Shown piece after piece: positions 60,425 through 64,000 of a DNA stretch of 64,000 bases (positions within the stretch are counted from its first letter, which is position 1; the number at the start of each line of letters is the position of its first letter). The notes under the pieces were generated by a model. That model was given only the letters and a program-made list of their open reading frames with translations, made no database searches and was not told where the DNA came from. The position numbers were made by a program, and so were the translations under genes. Origin of the DNA: Komagataeibacter xylinus (GTDB lineage Bacteria > Pseudomonadota > Alphaproteobacteria > Acetobacterales > Acetobacteraceae); the NCBI RefSeq assembly GCF_009834365.1, contig NZ_CP041348.1, forward strand, positions 2,641,001 to 2,705,000, in the 5' to 3' direction.

Positions 60425-61306
60425 ATGTGTGTGCGCAGGATATTGCTGCCGCTTGGTGGTGCAAGCCACGCGCAGAGTGCGCTGCATGTAGGCGGCGCGA
60501 TCGCGCGCATGTTCGATGCGCATCTTGCCGTGCTGCATGTCGGCACCGACATGCAGGAAGTCGGCCCCCTAGTAGGTGAAGGCATGTCCGGCGTGATGGT
60601 GCAGGACATGATTTCCACCGCACTGAAGGAAAGTTCTGAACGCCTCCATGAGGTGCGCGGCCTGTTCGATGCCTTCACGCGCCGTGAGAACATTCCCGTC
60701 GTGGCGGTGGATTCTCCCCTTTCGCCGGGCAACATGCATGCGCTTTCAGCCAGTTTCATTGCCCATAGCGGGCATACGCGCAGCGTGGTGTCGTTTCAGG
60801 CGCGGCTGTCCGATATCGTGGTGCTGCGCCAGCCCAACCCGGAAGGCGATGTTTCCTCATCCGAAACACTGCACGCCATCCTGTTTGAAAGCGGGCGCGG
60901 GGTCATTATCGCCCCGCCCATAGCGCCCCCCACCATTGGCCGACGCATCTGCATCGGCTGGAATGGCACATCGGAGGCCGCATCGGCCATCCATCACGCC
61001 CTGCCCCTGCTGCGCCGGGCGGAAGCGGTGTGCATCCTCTACAGCCCAGCCTACCAGCGGCCAGGGCCGGAGGCGCGGCATGTACGCTCTTTCCTTTCGC
61101 TGCATGGCATCGAGGCCAATATTCACGAATTCGGGAGTGATACACGCCCCGTAGGCGAGGAAATGCTCGCAACCGCCCATGATTTCAATGCCGATATGCT
61201 GGTGATGGGAGCGTATTCCCACTCCCGCCTGCGGCAGATGATCCTTGGCGGTGTGACGCGCCACATGCTTGAAAACAGTGATATCGTGGTGCTCATGAGC
61301 CGTTAG
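60425..61306 (+). CDS. Universal stress protein (tandem UspA domains)
   Basis: 293 aa. First domain (residues 1-150) starts RRILLPLGGASHAQSALHVGGAIARMFDAHLAVLHVG. The second starts RRICIGWNGTSEAASAIHHALPLLRRAEAVCIL and ends with an ATP-binding-type GAYSHSRLRQMILGGVTRHMLENS. The first domain lacks that glycine pattern, so only the second may bind ATP. Role in stress survival is the family view; the partner is unknown. A candidate RNA structure covers its SD. Confidence 0.9.
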   Translation: MCVRRILLPLGGASHAQSALHVGGAIARMFDAHLAVLHVGTDMQEVGPLVGEGMSGVMVQDMISTALKESSERLHEVRGLFDAFTRRENIPVVAVDSPLSPGNMHALSASFIAHSGHTRSVVSFQARLSDIVVLRQPNPEGDVSSSETLHAILFESGRGVIIAPPIAPPTIGRRICIGWNGTSEAASAIHHALPLLRRAEAVCILYSPAYQRPGPEARHVRSFLSLHGIEANIHEFGSDTRPVGEEMLATAHDFNADMLVMGAYSHSRLRQMILGGVTRHMLENSDIVVLMSR

Positions 61307-61319
61307 CTGCGGTGCCACG

Positions 61320-61343
61320 CCCCCGGTGCTGCCATGCCGGGGG
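61320..61343 (+). terminator. Hairpin after the universal stress protein gene
   Basis: CCCCCGG and CCGGGGG form a 7-bp stem with a 10-base loop, 13 bases after the stop. An AT-rich stretch (ACATATATGAAATA) follows rather than a T-run. The rest of the 160-base gap to cysH presumably holds the cys promoter; a loose ACATAT/ATATGT repeat is at 61344-61372. Confidence 0.55.
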
Positions 61344-61469
61344 ACATATATGAAATACGCACCAGAATATGTATAAATTATGCCTTTCCCTTGATTTTAC
61401 ACTCCGCCAAGAGTAGGTGTGGCGTGAAAAGAACGCTATGACCTAGTGTAATCGGGTGCGGGGAACATT

Positions 61470-62174
61470 ATGCGTATCGATGCGGATATTGTGGCTGAAC
61501 TGAAGCAGGCGGGTGAAAACGCATCCGACGTGCTGCGTGTCGCCCTGACGCGGCTGCGCGGCCGGATCGCGCTGGTGTCGTCCTTCGGGGCGGAATCCGC
61601 TGTCATGCTGGCCCTTGCGGCTGAAATCGATCCCGCCGTCCCGGTCCTGTTCCTTGAAACGGGGCAACACTTCCCCGAGACACTGGCCTACCGCGAGGAA
61701 CTCGCTCGTGTTCTGGGGCTGAGCGACGTGCGCGACCTGCACCCCAACCCCACTGCTCTTGAAAAGCGCGACCCCACGGCGGAACTCTGGGCCTTCGACC
61801 CCGATGCCTGCTGCGCCCTGCGCAAGGTCGAGCCGCTTGATGAGGCCATGATCCCGTTCGATGCTTGGATTACGGGCCGCAAGCGCACGCAGGCGGCCAC
61901 CCGGCAGGGTCTGCCCGTGATCGAGGACGCGCCGGGCGGCAAGATCAAGCTCAACCCGCTCATTGCCTGGACGCCGCGCGAGCTGGATGCCGAGATAACG
62001 CGCCGGCATCTGCCGCGCCACCCGCTTACGCTGCGCGGCTATCCTTCCATCGGGTGCGCGCCGTGCACGCGGCCCGTGACCGAGGGTGCCGACCCGCGCG
62101 CGGGCCGCTGGGCAGGCAAGGCCAAGACCGAATGCGGCATACACATGCGCAAGCCGGCCCGGCAGGGCACATGA
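61470..62174 (+). CDS. cysH: Assimilatory adenylyl-sulfate (APS) / PAPS reductase
   Basis: 234 aa. Reduces activated sulfate to sulfite. SSFGAESAVMLALAAEID is the PP-loop; the iron-sulfur ligands are CC in DACCALRKVEP and CAPC in YPSIGCAPCTRP, and the catalytic cysteine is in KTECGIHM. The CC/CXXC pairs mean it binds a 4Fe-4S cluster and most likely uses APS rather than PAPS. Followed by cysD and cysN. Confidence 0.95.
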   Translation: MRIDADIVAELKQAGENASDVLRVALTRLRGRIALVSSFGAESAVMLALAAEIDPAVPVLFLETGQHFPETLAYREELARVLGLSDVRDLHPNPTALEKRDPTAELWAFDPDACCALRKVEPLDEAMIPFDAWITGRKRTQAATRQGLPVIEDAPGGKIKLNPLIAWTPRELDAEITRRHLPRHPLTLRGYPSIGCAPCTRPVTEGADPRAGRWAGKAKTECGIHMRKPARQGT

Positions 62175-62252
62175 TTCCCTTTTCCGCTTCCCCCGCGCCG
62201 GGGTTGCCGGTTTCTCCCGTTTTCTTTCCTGTTACGGAAGGTCTGTAATTCC

Positions 62253-63047
62253 ATGGACGATCTCGACCAACTCGAGGCCCAGAGCATCTTCATTCTGCGC
62301 GAAGCCTATCGCAAGCTGAAGCCACTGGCGATGCTGTGGTCGCTGGGCAAGGATTCAAACGTCATGCTCTGGCTGGCGCGCAAGGCCTTCCTCGGGCGCG
62401 TGCCGTTTCCGGTCATGCATGTCGATACCGGCAAGAAATTCCCGGAAATGTATAAATTCCGCGATGAATACACCAAGAAGTGGAACCTCGAACTGCTGCT
62501 GGGCGACTGCCCGCCGGTTGAGGAAATCGACCCCACCCTGCCGCCTGCAGCCCGTTCCGCCGCGCGCAAGACCGCAGGGCTTGCCGCGATGATCGACAAA
62601 TACAAGCTGGCAGGCGTGATCGCGGGCATCCGGCGTGATGAGCAGGCCACCCGTGCCAAGGAGCGCGTGTTCAGCCCGCGTGGCTCGGGTCACAAATGGG
62701 ATGTGCGCAACCAGCCCCCCGAATTCTGGGACCAGTACGCCACCCCGCATGAGGCGGGCGTACATGTGCGTGTTCACCCCCTGCTGTCCTGGCGCGAGAT
62801 CGATATCTGGCGCTATATCGAGCGTGAGGGCATTCCGCTGGTGGACCTGTATTTCTCCAAAGAGGGCAAGCGCTACCGCTCGCTGGGCGATCAGGACATT
62901 ACCAGCCCGATCGAGAGCAATGCCTCGACCGTGGCCGAAGTGATTGCCGAGCTTGAAACCTCGCGCACATCCGAGCGCGCGGGTCGCGCCATGGACCATG
63001 AATCCGAGGATGCCTTCGAGCGCCTGCGCGTGGCCGGCTACCTCTGA
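62253..63047 (+). CDS. cysD: Sulfate adenylyltransferase subunit 2
   Basis: 264 aa. ATP sulfurylase catalytic subunit with PP-loop LWSLGKDSNVMLWLARKAFLG (S-x-G-K-D-S). VMHVDTGKKFPEMYKFRDEY, GIRRDEQATRAKERVFSPRG and the C-terminal GRAMDHESEDAFERLRVAGYL are family marks. Works with the GTPase subunit CysN, which starts 24 bases downstream. Confidence 0.97.
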   Translation: MDDLDQLEAQSIFILREAYRKLKPLAMLWSLGKDSNVMLWLARKAFLGRVPFPVMHVDTGKKFPEMYKFRDEYTKKWNLELLLGDCPPVEEIDPTLPPAARSAARKTAGLAAMIDKYKLAGVIAGIRRDEQATRAKERVFSPRGSGHKWDVRNQPPEFWDQYATPHEAGVHVRVHPLLSWREIDIWRYIEREGIPLVDLYFSKEGKRYRSLGDQDITSPIESNASTVAEVIAELETSRTSERAGRAMDHESEDAFERLRVAGYL

Positions 63048-63071
63048 GCGGACAGGACGGAGTTACAGACA

Positions 63072-64000
63072 ATGAATACAATCCCGACCCCTGCCCCGCA
63101 GGACGCCGCCACCCCCATCGTGATCGTGGGCCATGTCGATCATGGCAAGTCCACGCTGATCGGTCGCCTGCTGTATGATACCGACAGCCTGCCCGAAGGG
63201 CGCGTGGCGCAGATCATCGAGTCCAGCAAGAAGCGCGGGCTGACGGTTGAATGGAGCTTCCTGCTCGACAGCCTGCAGATCGAGCGTGATCAGGGCGTGA
63301 CCGTTGATTCAACGCGCATTCCCTTCAAGCTGGGCGACCGCCAGTTCGTGATCGTGGATGCACCGGGCCACCGCCAGTTCCTGCGCAACATGATCACGGG
63401 TGCGGCTGATGCCGAGGCCGCCGTGCTGGTGGTTGACGCCAATGAGGGCGCGCAGGAGCAGACCCGCCGCCACGCCATGCTGCTGCGCCTGATCGGCATC
63501 CGGCATGTGATCGTGTTCATGAACAAGGTCGATATCTTCAACTACGACCAGAAGAAGATCGAGGCCGCCGAGCGCGACATCACCACGCTTCTGCACCAGC
63601 TTGAAATCGAGCCGACCGTGTTCGTGCCCGCATCCGCGCGCGAGGGCGACAACATGGCCTCGCGTTCGGACAAGATGCCGTGGTACAAGGGCCCGACCCT
63701 GACCGAGGCGCTGGCCGCCGTCCCCGCTCCTTCATCACGCGCCGACCTGCCGCTGCGCCTGCCGGTGCAGGATGTCTACCGTTTTGACACCAAACGCATC
63801 GTGGTGGGCCGCATCGAGCGCGGGCGCATCCGCGTGGGCGATGAGGTGGTGATTGGCGTGCATGGCGCAAAAGCCCGCATCGCCAGCATTGAAAGCTGGC
63901 ATACCGCCCCGCAGGTGGCCGCTGTTGCCGGCCAGTCCGTGGCCGTAACGCTTGAGCCTGACGTGATCCCCGACCGGGGCGACTTCCTGTTCCCCGCCGA
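63072..64000 (+). CDS. cysN: Sulfate adenylyltransferase subunit 1 (GTPase), cut by window edge
   Basis: About 309 residues from ATG at 63072 ([10 protein letters not shown]), open to the window end. EF-Tu-like GTPase: G1 GHVDHGKS near residue 20, G3 DAPGH and G4 NKVD, then domain 2 ([22 protein letters not shown]). CysN couples GTP hydrolysis to APS formation by CysD. The missing 3' part will show whether a CysC APS-kinase domain is fused, as in many alphaproteobacterial CysNC proteins. Confidence 0.95.
   Translation, partial: MNTIPTPAPQDAATPIVIVGHVDHGKSTLIGRLLYDTDSLPEGRVAQIIESSKKRGLTVEWSFLLDSLQIERDQGVTVDSTRIPFKLGDRQFVIVDAPGHRQFLRNMITGAADAEAAVLVVDANEGAQEQTRRHAMLLRLIGIRHVIVFMNKVDIFNYDQKKIEAAERDITTLLHQLEIEPTVFVPASAREGDNMASRSDKMPWYKGPTLTEALAAVPAPSSRADLPLRLPVQDVYRFDTKRIVVGRIERGRIRVGDEVVIGVHGAKARIASIESWHTAPQVAAVAGQSVAVTLEPDVIPDRGDFLFPA

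Overview
The window reads as a high-GC alphaproteobacterial chromosome from the acetic acid bacteria (Acetobacteraceae). The best fit is Komagataeibacter/Gluconacetobacter, because the three-subunit membrane aldehyde dehydrogenase (28.6-32.8 kb) closely matches the acetic-acid-producing enzyme of that group as I remember it, and it lies next to a PQQ glucose dehydrogenase and a polyol dehydrogenase. This is core chromosome: I see no insertion sequence, prophage, integrase or CRISPR array. Genes are dense, many overlap by 1-4 bases, and almost all recognisable proteins are full length. The two end genes (a lipid A acyltransferase at the left, cysN at the right) are cut by the window.

Layout. 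1-2.8 kb (minus): lipid A/Kdo operon waaA-lpxK-lpxL. 2.9-9.3 kb: DUF3553, moaA, a BioC/NDUFAF5-like methyltransferase, comF, grxC, DUF1178, DUF2147, a Tat-exported lactonase and ubiG. 9.5-18.9 kb (mostly plus): lysC, nitronate monooxygenase, rodZ, ispG, hisS, prfA, prmC and DUF4167, with one antisense secreted-protein gene between prfA and prmC. 18.9-23.8 kb: biotin locus, bioA divergent from bioF-bioH/G-like-bioCD, the last being a methyltransferase-dethiobiotin synthetase fusion. 23.8-28.5 kb: lexA with an SOS box, moeA, rpmG, ftsB, eno, DUF3429. 28.6-37.2 kb: oxidative fermentation block (aldGFH, gcd, mannitol dehydrogenase). 37.4-40.9 kb: dnaB, comM, tRNA-Val(CAC). 41.0-44.4 kb (minus): ELM1-family protein followed by two unrecognised genes. 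44.5-51.9 kb: DEAD-box helicase, M14-type deacylase, glyA, amino-acid permease, hemB, bpt/ate. 52.0-56.9 kb (minus): rpsB-tsf-recO-parC. 57.1-61.3 kb: OsmC, aroC and fabI (minus), pdxH, universal stress protein. 61.5-64 kb: sulfate assimilation cysH-cysD-cysN.

How the genes fit together. MoaA and MoeA belong to the molybdenum cofactor pathway and could supply AldH. UbiG belongs to the ubiquinone pathway, and ubiquinone is the likely electron acceptor for the periplasmic dehydrogenases. The biotin locus covers pimeloyl-ACP priming to dethiobiotin, but bioB is not in the window. PdxH makes the PLP used by BioA, BioF and GlyA.

The least explained parts are: the ELM1-family/634-aa/126-aa gene set; the BioC-BioD fusion; a perfect 11-bp inverted repeat whose 3' arm overlaps the Shine-Dalgarno sequence of the universal stress protein gene; a 9-bp-arm AT palindrome upstream of aldGFH; a stem-loop in the rpsB leader; and a family of AT-rich multi-hairpin repeats at gene ends.
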